Both the position numbers and the translations under genes were made by a program. From Chloroflexota bacterium (GTDB taxonomy: Bacteria; Chloroflexota; Limnocylindria; Limnocylindrales; CSP1-4), in assembly GCA_919901745.1 (NCBI GenBank), contig CAKKPP010000033.1:1-44141 (forward strand): a stretch of DNA of 44,141 bases. Reading direction: 5' to 3'. Position 1 is the stretch's first letter. Every line of letters starts with the position of its first letter. The notes beneath the pieces were generated by a model. It did no database searches and was not told the origin of the DNA. It saw only the letters and a program-made list of their open reading frames with translations. Shown in pieces: positions 17,573-26,614 of the stretch.

Positions 17573-18436
17573 TCAAGCCTCCCCAGCCGCGCCGCGGCCC
17601 AGGTACGCCTCGATGACCCGGGGATTGGCGCGGACCTCGGCCGGGCTGCCCTCGGCGAGGACTTCTCCGTGGTCGAGCACGGTGACCCGGTCGCTGATGC
17701 CCATGACGACCCGCATGTCGTGCTCGATGAGCAGGACGGCCAGGCCGAGTTCGGATCGCAGACGGCGGATGAATTCGGTCAGGTCCCGGGTCTCCGATGC
17801 GTTCATGCCGGCCGTGGGCTCATCGAGCAGGAGCAGCTTGGGGCTCGTGGCCAGGGCTCGCGCGATCTCCAGGCGGCGCTGGTCCCCGTAGGGCAGGTTG
17901 CGCGCCCACGCATGCGGCCGCTGGCCGAGGCCCACGAACTCGAGAAGCTCATGGGCCCGGGCGGCGCTGGCCGCCTCCTCGGCGTTGTTGCGCGGCGTGC
18001 GCAGGACCGCGTCCCACCAGCGGCAACGCAGGTGGGCGTGCTGGCCGACGAGGACATTGTCCAGGGCGGACATCGTCCCGAACAGGCGGATGTTCTGGAA
18101 CGTCCGACCGATGCCAAGCGCCGTCACCTGGTGCGGCTTGAGCGACCGGACCCTGCTGCCCTTCGTGGTCACGATCGCGCGGCCGTCGAACGAGATGTCG
18201 CCGCTCGTCGGGGCGTAGGCGCCCGTGATCATGTTGAAGAACGTCGTCTTGCCGGCGCCGTTGGGCCCGATGAGCGAGACGATGCTGCCGCGCGGGATGT
18301 CGAAGTCGACCGAGTTGACCGCCACGAGGCCGCCGAAGCGCTTCGTCACGGCCCGGGCCCGGACGAGCAGCTGGTCCTCCGGGACCTGCCCGGTCAGCGG
18401 CGCCGCGGCCTGGGCATCGGTGCCACCGACGGTCAT
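17573..18436 (-). CDS. livG: Branched-chain amino-acid ABC transporter ATP-binding protein LivG
   Basis: A 287-residue ABC ATPase with Walker A GPNGAGKTT, LFGTMSALDNVLVGQH (a LivG-type Q-loop neighbourhood), PYGDQRRLEIARAL as the degenerate signature typical for LivG, Walker B LLLLDEPTAGMN and the C-terminal extension VLAEGSPAEVRANPRVIEAY. The ATG overlaps the livM stop as ATGA and has AGGAG eight bases upstream. About 25 extra residues precede the usual LLVRARAVTKRFGG start of the domain. Confidence 0.95.
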   Translation of the reverse strand: MTVGGTDAQAAAPLTGQVPEDQLLVRARAVTKRFGGLVAVNSVDFDIPRGSIVSLIGPNGAGKTTFFNMITGAYAPTSGDISFDGRAIVTTKGSRVRSLKPHQVTALGIGRTFQNIRLFGTMSALDNVLVGQHAHLRCRWWDAVLRTPRNNAEEAASAARAHELLEFVGLGQRPHAWARNLPYGDQRRLEIARALATSPKLLLLDEPTAGMNASETRDLTEFIRRLRSELGLAVLLIEHDMRVVMGISDRVTVLDHGEVLAEGSPAEVRANPRVIEAYLGRGAAGEA

Positions 18437-19872
18437 CGCGGCATCTCCTCGTCGGTCACATCAACACGGTGTTCCGCCTTGGTCTCGCCGGCCGGCCCCT
18501 CGACGGACATCTCGGCCGACCCGGGATCCGCCTCGCCGCCGGGCTCCGTTGGATCCAGTTGCGGCACGAGGCCCTCCTTCTCGATGAGGCCGATCGAGCC
18601 GAGAGCCTGGCCCGGCGGGGCGGTGTGCATCTCCGCGGCTCGCTGGCGACTCGGCACGAAGCCCTCCGGCCGGAACCGCATCATCGCGACCAGCGCGATG
18701 CCGAACAGGAGGAAGCTGAACGTGGACGGGTTGATATCGCCGAGCGCCGGGTTGCCGGTGACGTTGCCGATGTCGGTGAGGCGCTGTCCGGCCCACGGCA
18801 GCAGCGTCTTGTCCACGTACTGGACGACCACCGCACCCGCGATGACACCCCAGATGTTCCCGATGCCGCCTAGGATGATCATCACGACGACCAGGATCGA
18901 CGTCGAGAACTGGAAGAAGTCGGAGGTCGTCGCGCCCTGGTACGACGCCTGGTACGCGCCGGCAATGCCGGCGAACGCGGCGCCCAGGCCGAACGCGAGC
19001 AACTTGGTCCGGACGGTGTTGACGCCCATCATCTCGGCGGCGATCTCGTCTTCGCGGACGGCCATCCACGCCCGGCCCATCCTGGACCGTTCCAGGTTCC
19101 GGGCGATGACGATGGCGACGATGATCAGGATCAGGCCCAGGTACACGGCGTTGAATCCGCTGATGACCCCGAACTTGAACCCGAAGAAGCTCGGTGGGTC
19201 GATCGGGTTGATCCCCAGCGGACCGCCCGTCAGGTTGGCGTTGACCAGCTGGATCGGACCGAAGGAGAAGGTGACGTTCACGAGGTTCTTGAAGAAGATC
19301 GGGACGATCTCGCCGAAGCCCAGGGTGACGATGGCCAGGTAGTCGCCGCGCAGTCGCAGCGTCGGGGCACCCAGGAGGACGCCGAAGGTGGCCGCCACTC
19401 CCGCGGCCAGGATCACGACCAGCATGAACGGCAGGTGGATTCCGGGGGACCCTTCCGGGACGCTCGCGAAGAGCACCACGGAGACGCCACCCCAGTGCGG
19501 TGAGGTGAGGAACGCCGTGGTATACGCACCCAGTGCATAGAAGGCCACGTAGCCGAGGTCCAGCAAACCGGCGAAGCCGATCACGATGTTGAGGCCGATG
19601 GCCATGATCGCGAAGATCAGCATGAACACCATGACCGTCGCGCTCGGCAGGGGCAGGATGCGCACGACTGGCGCAAGGACCGTCTGGTAGAGCACCGGGT
19701 AGGCCACCAAAAGCACGATCAGGAGTGTCAGGAGCACGGTCCGGCCGCGACGACGCTCGAGCGCCATCCGGTAGGTCGCGGGCCAGCCCCTAGCCGCCGA
19801 CGCCATCTGGCGCAGCCACGCACGCAGACCGCCCGTGTGGCCGACCTGGACCGGGGTGGTGAGGGTGTTCAT
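18433..19872 (-). CDS. livM: Branched-chain amino-acid ABC transporter permease LivM
   Basis: A 479-residue inner-membrane permease. After a 45-residue cytoplasmic, basic N-terminus there are about ten membrane segments, with the LivM core LNIVIGFAGLLDLGYVAFYALGAY and the coupling-helix region GRAWMAVREDEIAAEMMGVN that contacts the ATPases. The C-terminal ~80 residues are hydrophilic, Glu/Pro-rich and not normal for LivM. The frame is open far upstream, but MNTLTTP at 19872 overlaps the livH stop as ATGA and gives the right length. Confidence 0.93.
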   Translation of the reverse strand: MNTLTTPVQVGHTGGLRAWLRQMASAARGWPATYRMALERRRGRTVLLTLLIVLLVAYPVLYQTVLAPVVRILPLPSATVMVFMLIFAIMAIGLNIVIGFAGLLDLGYVAFYALGAYTTAFLTSPHWGGVSVVLFASVPEGSPGIHLPFMLVVILAAGVAATFGVLLGAPTLRLRGDYLAIVTLGFGEIVPIFFKNLVNVTFSFGPIQLVNANLTGGPLGINPIDPPSFFGFKFGVISGFNAVYLGLILIIVAIVIARNLERSRMGRAWMAVREDEIAAEMMGVNTVRTKLLAFGLGAAFAGIAGAYQASYQGATTSDFFQFSTSILVVVMIILGGIGNIWGVIAGAVVVQYVDKTLLPWAGQRLTDIGNVTGNPALGDINPSTFSFLLFGIALVAMMRFRPEGFVPSRQRAAEMHTAPPGQALGSIGLIEKEGLVPQLDPTEPGGEADPGSAEMSVEGPAGETKAEHRVDVTDEEMPR

Positions 19873-20801
19873 GCCCGGTCCGCCGCTTGCTGTCCGAGGA
19901 GGCCGCTGGGCCGGAAGACGAGGACGGCGATCAGCACCCCGAAGACGATCGCGTTCGTCCATTGGGCTGCGAGATACCGGTCGCTGAACGCATTGATCAG
20001 GCCCAGGACGATCCCGCCGAGCACGGCGCCCTGGAGGTTGCCGATGCCGCCCAGGACGGCCGAGGTGAAGGCGTTCAGGCCGAAGCGGAAACCGAGGCTC
20101 CAGACCGTCGTGTTGTTGTACAGGATCTGGACGAGGCCGGCGGCGCCGGCCAGGGCTCCCGCGATGACGAACGTGATCGCGATCGTCCGGTTGACGTCGA
20201 TGCCCATCAGGCCGGCCGTGTCCGGATCCTGCGCCGTGGCGCGCATCGCCTTGCCCTGCCGGGTCTTGCTCACGAACCAGCTCAGGACGATGAGCAGCGG
20301 GATGGTCACCGCCGCCACGAACAGCTGCTTGTACGAGACCGCCACCACGGTGTCGAGCCCGAAGATGGTGGTCAGCACGTTGGTATTCGGGATGATGTCC
20401 AGGAACCCGAGGCTGGTGGGACCCTTCCACAGCAGGCCGACGTTCTGGAGGATGAAGCTCATGCCGATGGCGGAGATGAGTGGCGCGAGTTTGGGCGCGT
20501 TGCGCAGCGGCCGATAGGCGACCCGCTCGATCGACACGTTCAGGATGGCCGAGATGGTCATCGTGATGAGCAGCACGACGACGATCAGCACGATGGTCGT
20601 GACGATGTCCATGCCCGGGGTGACGCCGAGCGCCATCAACAGGGTCAACGCGATCATCGAGCCGAGCATGAACACTTCGCCGTGGGCGAAGTTGATCAGC
20701 TGGAGGATCCCGTAGACGAGGGTGTAACCGAGGGCAACGAGCGCGTAGATGAGCCCATTCGACAGACCGATGATGACGGTCTGCAGGACCTGTTCATCCA
20801 T
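19869..20801 (-). CDS. livH: Branched-chain amino-acid ABC transporter permease LivH
   Basis: A 310-residue permease with about eight membrane segments. The N-terminal stretch GLSNGLIYALVALGYTLVYG followed by NFAHGEVFMLGSM is the LivH signature, and GKAMRATAQDPDTAGLMGID is the coupling helix that docks on LivF/LivG. GGAG lies about 11 bases before the ATG. It is separated from the binding-protein gene by a 94-base gap containing a strong hairpin and overlaps livM by four bases. Confidence 0.95.
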   Translation of the reverse strand: MDEQVLQTVIIGLSNGLIYALVALGYTLVYGILQLINFAHGEVFMLGSMIALTLLMALGVTPGMDIVTTIVLIVVVLLITMTISAILNVSIERVAYRPLRNAPKLAPLISAIGMSFILQNVGLLWKGPTSLGFLDIIPNTNVLTTIFGLDTVVAVSYKQLFVAAVTIPLLIVLSWFVSKTRQGKAMRATAQDPDTAGLMGIDVNRTIAITFVIAGALAGAAGLVQILYNNTTVWSLGFRFGLNAFTSAVLGGIGNLQGAVLGGIVLGLINAFSDRYLAAQWTNAIVFGVLIAVLVFRPSGLLGQQAADRA

Positions 20802-20839
20802 GGAGGCGCAGTCTCCGTGGTTCGCTGGCAGGTAACGAG

Positions 20840-20868
20840 CGAGGGCGGACCGGGCAGGTCCGCCCTCG
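20840..20868 (-). terminator. Strong intercistronic hairpin between livK and livH
   Basis: Perfect 12-base arms (CGAGGGCGGACC/GGTCCGCCCTCG) with a GGGCA loop lie between the binding-protein gene and the first permease gene. There is no T-tract. Such hairpins in ABC operons protect the 3' end of the binding-protein mRNA or terminate part of the transcription, giving more binding protein than permease. Confidence 0.7.
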
Positions 20869-20895
20869 ACGCATCAGTGTCGCAGTGCGATCAGC

Positions 20896-22188
20896 TCACT
20901 CGGGGGCCGCCAGCACCTTCTCGAACGTGGGCGGCCAGCTGTCGACGATCTGGTAGCCGGTCGCTTCAGCCAGTGTCGTGTCGCCGTCCTCCTTGATGGA
21001 GAACGTCCCGAGGTAGGACTGGAAGTCCTTGGTCCCGAAGACAGCCTTGAGGACCTCGTAGCGATCATTGGTTCCGGCTCGCGTGATGGCATCCAGGGCG
21101 AGCTGCGCGGCAGCGGCGCCGTAGATGGCGTAGACGGGCGGATCCTCGCCACCGTGGGCCGTCTTGTAGTCGGCGACCCACTGCTTGCCGGCGTCCGATG
21201 TCTGCTCGTTCGGACCGACGCCGCCGAAGGTCAGGTAGGTGCCGTTGCCGGCCTCCCCGGTTCCCTCGTAGAACGAGGCCTCGAACACGCCGTCGCCGGA
21301 CATGATCTTGATGTCCGGCATTGCGGCCCGGATGTCCTTCCAGAGCTTGCCGGTGTTCTGGCCGGTGATGGAGCCGATGTAGATGAAGTCGGCACCCGAG
21401 GCCTTGATCTTCTGGGCCAGGGCCGCGTAGTCCGTGGCCTTGGCGTCGAATCCTTCGCTCGTGCCGTCGGCACTCACGACCTCGATGCCGAGCTGCGTGG
21501 CGAACAGCGCCCAGGCGCGGGCGAGGCCCTTGCCGTAAACTTGGGTGTCGTCGAGGACGTAGGCCTTCGTCGCGCCGAGCTCCTTGGCCCACGCGGCACC
21601 GGCGCCGCCCTGCTTGTCATCGGTCGAGATGACCCGGCTGTAGTTGCGATACCCGCTGGGGTAGTAGCTGCCGGGCTCGCCCGGCTCGGTGACGCCCTCG
21701 ACCGAGGTGGTCAGACCCGGATACGTGTTCGCGGGACTGATCATCACGAGGCAGGCCGCGTTGAGGATCGGGATGGTGAGCTTGGCGGCGCCGGAGTTGA
21801 AGTGGCCGATGAAGACCATCGCATCCGGATCGTTGGCGGCCGTCGTCGCGTTCTGCTGGGCCACGGCGCCGTCCCAGTCGCCGTTGTTGGCGGCCGAGGA
21901 GTCGTCGAGGTCCGTGTACTTGATGGTGAAGTCCCCGACCTTCTTGCCGTCGAGGAGCCCCCGGATCGACTCGACCAGCGCGTCGGTCGAGGCGGTGTTC
22001 GACCCCTGGCGCGGCAATGCCGAGTAGACGTTGATCTGGTTGGAACTCGTGCCCTTCTTGTTGGCACAGGCCTCCGGTGTGGTGCCGCCGCCGCCATCGC
22101 CGGGGGGAGCCGACGCCCCTGGCGTGCTGCACGCCGTGAACGCGAACAATGCCGCGGCCGCCATTGCCCCTACCTTGGTCAGTTTCAT
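20896..22188 (-). CDS. livK: Branched-chain amino-acid ABC transporter substrate-binding lipoprotein
   Basis: A 430-residue type I periplasmic binding protein. The signal peptide ends in a lipobox (LFAFTAC, Cys20), so it is probably a membrane-anchored lipoprotein. A Gly/Pro linker is followed by INVYSALPRQGS (strand 1), MVFIGHFNSGAAKLTIPILN (inter-lobe region) and LVMISPANTYPGLT, the typical Leu/Ile/Val-binding fold with two lobes. A strong GGAGGAG lies before the ATG. It is transcribed ahead of livH, M, G and F. The specificity for branched-chain amino acids is the family default; amides or other polar solutes are possible. Confidence 0.94.
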   Translation of the reverse strand: MKLTKVGAMAAAALFAFTACSTPGASAPPGDGGGGTTPEACANKKGTSSNQINVYSALPRQGSNTASTDALVESIRGLLDGKKVGDFTIKYTDLDDSSAANNGDWDGAVAQQNATTAANDPDAMVFIGHFNSGAAKLTIPILNAACLVMISPANTYPGLTTSVEGVTEPGEPGSYYPSGYRNYSRVISTDDKQGGAGAAWAKELGATKAYVLDDTQVYGKGLARAWALFATQLGIEVVSADGTSEGFDAKATDYAALAQKIKASGADFIYIGSITGQNTGKLWKDIRAAMPDIKIMSGDGVFEASFYEGTGEAGNGTYLTFGGVGPNEQTSDAGKQWVADYKTAHGGEDPPVYAIYGAAAAQLALDAITRAGTNDRYEVLKAVFGTKDFQSYLGTFSIKEDGDTTLAEATGYQIVDSWPPTFEKVLAAPE

Positions 22189-22566
22189 GCAGTCTCCTCC
22201 TTGTATGGATCGCCGGGGCCATCCTCAGCGATCTCGGTCGGCTGCGCCTGCCGTCCTCCCGCACCTAGCTCACGTCGCCGTCCGGGACCCGTTGAGCGTC
22301 CTCGTCATTCGACCGCTGCGTGCGGTTCCTGGAGGGATCGCGTGTCGGTGCCGAACGGACGGCGGTGCTGAGCCAGGACACGGGCGGCCGCGCAGGTGGC
22401 CGCCGATGCGATGCCGTATGATAGCGACTGGCGCACCGAATGCAAGACCGGCCGCGCGACCCGGGCACATCCAACGATTCGTCGTGGTTCCCGCCCGAGC
22501 GGTCAGCGAAGCCAGCCCGATCCATGATCGGCCCTGACTGGTCGTCGTGCAGGGGGCGCCGCCCGA
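22189..22566. other. Divergent intergenic region between livK and the GNAT gene
   Basis: A 378-base gap between divergent genes. On the minus strand a TATCAT (22423-22418) with a weak TTGCAT 16 bases upstream could serve livK, which would then have a leader of roughly 220 bases. A 12-codon ATG frame in that leader has no run of Leu, Ile or Val codons. I see no repeat or known riboswitch here. Confidence 0.35.
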
Positions 22567-23055
22567 ATGAGGTACCGACCTGTCGGCGTGGAATACCAGG
22601 TCCGAGCGGCCCGCATCACGGACATCGATCGCCTCGTCGCGCTGAGCGACGCCGGCGATCCGATGCGCCTCGGCGACGGCCCGCTCGGCTCGGCAGACCT
22701 GCTTCGCCAGCTCGTCTATCTTCCGCAGGCGAGCATCTTCGTCGCGGAGTCACAACGCGAGGTCGTGGGCGGGGCCGTACTGGCCCTCCGCCCGTCGGTC
22801 CGGGCCGGCGGATTCGTCGGAACGGTCGACCTGATCGTTGTGGACCCGCACGCGGACGTGGACCGGATCACCGAGAGCCTCCTCGAGGAGATCGTCCGTT
22901 CCGCGCGAAACAAGGGCTGCGCCGTGGTCGAGGTTGCTCGACCCCAGGACGCGGTCGCCCTCGGTCGCCTCGAGCGACAGGGGTTCATCGAGGCCGGCAT
23001 GCTCCTCGAGCGGCGCGTGACGGTCGTCGGCACCACCGCGAGAACCAACCGATGA
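22567..23055 (+). CDS. GNAT-family N-acetyltransferase
   Basis: A 162-residue single-domain acetyltransferase. EYQVRAARITDIDRLVALSD is the typical N-terminal strand and helix, IFVAESQREVVGGAVLAL is strands 2-4, and VDLIVVDPHADVDRITESLL is strand 4 with the acetyl-CoA loop region, although the canonical Q/RxxGxG/A loop is replaced by DVDRITES. A C-terminal LERQGFIEAGMLLERRV fits strand 6. The substrate cannot be predicted. It is followed by the NYN gene after 64 bases, on the same strand. Confidence 0.78.
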   Translation: MRYRPVGVEYQVRAARITDIDRLVALSDAGDPMRLGDGPLGSADLLRQLVYLPQASIFVAESQREVVGGAVLALRPSVRAGGFVGTVDLIVVDPHADVDRITESLLEEIVRSARNKGCAVVEVARPQDAVALGRLERQGFIEAGMLLERRVTVVGTTARTNR

Positions 23056-23119
23056 ACGCGAAGGCCGAGCAGCGAGAACGCGCCGGCACGATGCCAATCC
23101 ACCAGATCAAGGAGCCAGT

Positions 23120-25012
23120 GTGAGCAAGAACGTAGCTGTCTTCGTCGACGTGGCAAATGTCTTTTACGCGGCCAAGGCGGCCGGCGTGGACATCGATTAC
23201 GTCACGTTGCTGAAGTCGGCCAGCGCGGGTCGCGACCTCGTCCGCGCATACGCCTATACCGGGTTGGACCCGGACAATGAGAACCAGCGCAACTTCCATG
23301 ACTTCCTGCGCCGGAGCGGTTACAAGGTCGTCAGCAAGGACATCCGCAAGTACGGCGATGGCAAGGTCAAGGCGAACCTCGACATCGAACTCGTCGTCGA
23401 CATGATGAAGACGGCGCGCAACCTGGACATTGCCATCGTGGTCTCCGGCGACGGCGACTTCGCGCCGGCCATTCGGGCCGTCCAGGAGCAGGGCGTCCGG
23501 GTCGAAGTGATCAGCTTCCGGGGCAACACGAGCTCGGACCTGATCGACGTTGCCGACATCTTCACCGACATCACCCAGCTGGCCAAGGTCGAAAAGGGGT
23601 CATCGCGATCGGGGCGACGCGTCGCCACCGACGACGGCGACCTGTCGATGACCGAAGTCCCCGACAAGCAGACCGACGGCACCGGCGAGCGCTCGCGCGG
23701 GCGCGGACGTGGTCGCACCCGGGACGATCGACCGGCCGCTGCCACACGATCGCGATCGCGCTCTGCTGAAACGGAACCCGTCACCGCGGTGACCTCCAGT
23801 GGGATGCCGCTGATCGCGCTTCCGGGCGAGAAACTGTCGCGCGCGACGAGCAACGTGACGAGCAACGTGGTGCAACCCGTGGTGGCGGTCGCAGACGCCG
23901 TCGATCGCCCCGGCGGCGAGGACGATGAGGAGCTCGAGGCCGGCGGCCCTCGGCGCCGCCGCCGCCGCGGCGGTCGTGGACGCGGCCGCGGCCGCGGCGA
24001 GGGCACGCTGATCGAGTCGGTCGTCGCCGACGGCCCCGAGCCCGATGCCGATGAGGATGAGGACGACGCCACTGTCGATGAGCGTCCCGTGACGGCGCGA
24101 CCCCCGCGTTCGGCGGCGTTCGGATCGGTCTGGGACTCACAGCTCGGTGTGCCGACGTCGGGTCCGCCCCGTCCCCTCGCGGATCCCGAGGACTTCGATG
24201 AACCGGAGATTCCCGAGTACCTGATCGCCGAGCGACGGTCTCGCGAGCAGGGCGTGCGAAGCGATCAGGGCCGCGGTGGTCGCGGTGGGCGCGTCGCCCG
24301 CAGTGGGTACAGCGCCGCCGTCGACCGCGAGCGATTCGGGCGCGGCGGCGGAGGTGGCGGAGGTGGCGGCATCAATCGCTACCCGGACATCCGTCCTCGT
24401 GAGCGCGACTTCGAGGGCGATCGGACTCCGCGACCGGCGCCGCGAAGCAGGAACGGCGATCCCTGGTCCGAGGTGCCGCCGGAGCTCGAGGCGCTGCTTC
24501 GGGCCCAGGTCGCGAACCGCCCGCGTCCGGCGCGTCCGGCGCCTCCAGTGGCAGCGTCCGGGGGCGCCGGGGCCACTCTGACAGCGGCTGCTGGAGTGAC
24601 CGGAACAGGCGGAATGACCGGAACCGGGCCCGACGAGTCGGCGGCAGCTCCGAGGCGACGAACCGCGCGCAAGCCGGCGGCGACGGATGCGAACGCAGGG
24701 GCGCCGGTCGGCGACTCGGCCGAGGCGACCGCACCACCCAGTGGACGGACGCGCACAAGCGCAGCCGGAGCAGGTCGGGCAACGGACCGGGCGACCGGTG
24801 ACGGGCCGGCTCCGAGGCGCCGAACCACCCGCAAGGCGGCCTCAGGGCAGGCCGAGGGGGCCGATTCGGCCACGCCGGCAAGCGAGGCACCAAAGCGGCG
24901 GGCGCGAGCGAGCAGCACCGGCGGCGCCAGCGTCGCGGAAGCGGCGAGCGGCGACACCTCTGCGGCCCCGAAGCGACGAACGCCCCGCAAGTCGGCCACC
25001 GACCCGACCTGA
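23120..25012 (+). CDS. NYN (PIN-like) domain protein with long disordered Arg/Gly-rich tail
   Basis: 630 residues. The N-terminal 165 form an NYN/LabA-like PIN-fold domain: VAVFVDVANVFYAAK (first Asp), KANLDIELVVDMM and IVVSGDGDFAPAIRAVQEQG (the acidic metal-binding cluster) and VEVISFRGNTSSDLIDVADIF. NYN domains are metal-dependent ribonucleases in many cases. The remaining ~460 residues are low complexity: RSRGRGRGRTRDD, a run RRRRRRGGRGRGRGRGEG, a poly-Gly stretch, then Ala/Thr-rich repeats with PRRRTxRKxA recurring four times (about residues 510-628). This suggests an RNA-binding disordered tail. Start GTG has an ideal AAGGAG. It precedes holB by 13 bases. Confidence 0.88.
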   Translation: MSKNVAVFVDVANVFYAAKAAGVDIDYVTLLKSASAGRDLVRAYAYTGLDPDNENQRNFHDFLRRSGYKVVSKDIRKYGDGKVKANLDIELVVDMMKTARNLDIAIVVSGDGDFAPAIRAVQEQGVRVEVISFRGNTSSDLIDVADIFTDITQLAKVEKGSSRSGRRVATDDGDLSMTEVPDKQTDGTGERSRGRGRGRTRDDRPAAATRSRSRSAETEPVTAVTSSGMPLIALPGEKLSRATSNVTSNVVQPVVAVADAVDRPGGEDDEELEAGGPRRRRRRGGRGRGRGRGEGTLIESVVADGPEPDADEDEDDATVDERPVTARPPRSAAFGSVWDSQLGVPTSGPPRPLADPEDFDEPEIPEYLIAERRSREQGVRSDQGRGGRGGRVARSGYSAAVDRERFGRGGGGGGGGGINRYPDIRPRERDFEGDRTPRPAPRSRNGDPWSEVPPELEALLRAQVANRPRPARPAPPVAASGGAGATLTAAAGVTGTGGMTGTGPDESAAAPRRRTARKPAATDANAGAPVGDSAEATAPPSGRTRTSAAGAGRATDRATGDGPAPRRRTTRKAASGQAEGADSATPASEAPKRRARASSTGGASVAEAASGDTSAAPKRRTPRKSATDPT

Positions 25013-25025
25013 CCCTGGCGCCACG

Positions 25026-26240
25026 ATGGACGGGGCGAGGACGATCGGCCAGCCAGCCGCGCTGCAGGCCGTTCGCGGGATGATCACGGGTCGGACGCCC
25101 CACGCCGTCCTGCTCGCCGGCCCAGCCGGGGTCGGCAAGACGACGCTTGCCATCGATCTGGCATCCGGGCTGCTCTGCACGACCGACCCCGTCGGCATGC
25201 GTCCATGTCGAGCCTGCCGTGCCTGCCGCCTGGTCGATTCCGGCAACCACCCCGACCTGCACAGGCTTGCCCCGGCGGGGGCCGGTGGTCAGATCCGGAT
25301 CGGAGAGCGGATGGATCCCGACCCCGGGACCGTGCGCGCGCTCATTTTCGCTCTCGCGCTTCTGCCGGTGGAGGGCGGACACCGGGTGGCCATCGTGGAG
25401 GCGGCGGAGCGACTGAACGAGGATGCCCAATCGGCGCTGCTCAAGACGCTCGAGGAGCCACCCTCGGGCACCGTGCTGATCCTCTGCGTCGATGACGAGG
25501 AACGGCTCCTTCCGACGGTTCGCTCCCGGTGTGCACGAGTCCGGCTCGGTCCGCTCGGCGTCCGCGATCTCGAGCGCCTGCTGACCAAGCTCGGAGCCGC
25601 CGATGCCCCGACGGCCGCACGGCTGGCGCGGATCTCGGGAGGTCGCCCCGGGGTCGCGCTCACCTATGCGCGGTCGCCCCATGCGACGGTGATTCGTGCG
25701 GAGCTGGGCAGGAGCCTCCTCGATCTGATGCACGTCGGCACAGCCGCGCGACTGACCGGCGTTCGCGACCTCCTGGCGCGGGCAGCGGATCTGCATCGGG
25801 AACTTGCCGCGGGTCTTGAACCTCCGAGCGCCTCCGGCTCTCGCGCTCCGACGCGCGACCGGTCGAAGGCACGCTCCGGGCGCGGCGCCGGCTCGGTTGC
25901 GGCGTCGAACGGAGATTCCGGGATCGAACTCAACCCGGACGGCGACGCGGAGCCTCGATCGACTGCGGCCGACCGCCGGCGGGCGGCCCGTCAGCTACTG
26001 GAGATCTGGCGCGATCTCGTCCGTGACCTCGCCCTGGCCGCGCTTGGGGATGCGCGTGGGTTGCGCGACCCGGATCTGGCGGACGATTCCATCGCGACCG
26101 GGACGCGCCTCCCGTTGCCCGTGGCGACCGCCTTCCTTGAGCGGCTCGTGCGCGCCGGCGAGTTGCTCGATTCGAACGTCGGCCCCGAACTGATCCTGGA
26201 CACGATCGCCGTCCACTGGCGAGTCCGCTCGGCGGCCTGA
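25026..26240 (+). CDS. holB: DNA polymerase III delta-prime subunit (clamp loader)
   Basis: A 404-residue clamp-loader AAA+ protein that helps load the sliding clamp on DNA. The P-loop is AGPAGVGKTTLA, the zinc module is PCRACRACRLVDSGNHPD, then EAAERLNEDAQSALLKTLEEPP (the sensor/LEEPP motif) and VRSRCARVRL (the SRC motif shared by delta-prime and gamma/tau). The LEEPP and SRC motifs leave little doubt. Between the AAA+ core and the C-terminal collar helix domain there is a Ser/Arg/Gly-rich insert of about 60 residues (about 260-320). It starts 13 bases after the NYN gene and ends three bases before the acylphosphatase gene. Confidence 0.93.
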   Translation: MDGARTIGQPAALQAVRGMITGRTPHAVLLAGPAGVGKTTLAIDLASGLLCTTDPVGMRPCRACRACRLVDSGNHPDLHRLAPAGAGGQIRIGERMDPDPGTVRALIFALALLPVEGGHRVAIVEAAERLNEDAQSALLKTLEEPPSGTVLILCVDDEERLLPTVRSRCARVRLGPLGVRDLERLLTKLGAADAPTAARLARISGGRPGVALTYARSPHATVIRAELGRSLLDLMHVGTAARLTGVRDLLARAADLHRELAAGLEPPSASGSRAPTRDRSKARSGRGAGSVAASNGDSGIELNPDGDAEPRSTAADRRRAARQLLEIWRDLVRDLALAALGDARGLRDPDLADDSIATGTRLPLPVATAFLERLVRAGELLDSNVGPELILDTIAVHWRVRSAA

Positions 26241-26243
26241 GGC

Positions 26244-26546
26244 GTGACGGCCGATCCCGCGCGACTCGACGCGACGATCCGCGGTCGTGTGCAGGCGGTC
26301 GGGTTCCGTGTCTTCGCGGCCCAGGCGGCGACCGCGCTGGGCCTGACGGGCTGGGTGGCCAATCTTCCCGATGGCGCCGTCCGCTGTGTTGTCGAGGGTC
26401 CGCGGCCGATGCTCGACCGATTCCTTGTCGACCTGCGCGCGGGTCCGGGCGCTGCACGCGTCGATGTCATCGACGAGGTCTGGTCCGTCGCCGTGGGCGA
26501 CACCGACGGGTTCCGCATCCGCTCCTATGCGCACGGTGGCGACTGA
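26244..26546 (+). CDS. acyP: Acylphosphatase
   Basis: A 100-residue enzyme hydrolysing acyl phosphates such as carbamoyl or acetyl phosphate. The signature IRGRVQAVGFRVFAAQ carries the catalytic Arg22, and GWVANLPDGAVRCVVEG carries Asn40, both matching the family's Arg/Asn pair. Length is standard. The GTG start lies three bases after the holB stop, so the two are probably translated together. Confidence 0.95.
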   Translation: MTADPARLDATIRGRVQAVGFRVFAAQAATALGLTGWVANLPDGAVRCVVEGPRPMLDRFLVDLRAGPGAARVDVIDEVWSVAVGDTDGFRIRSYAHGGD

Positions 26547-26614
26547 CCTTCGGCCGCCCGAGCCCGGACGAGCGGGCTATTCATGATCGAGGTCGCTCGG
26601 GGGAAGCTCTGAGC

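Noticed and set aside
22265-22310. Leader peptide of an attenuator before livK
   Set aside because: The 12-codon frame contains one Leu codon and no Ile or Val run, and no alternative terminator pair was seen.
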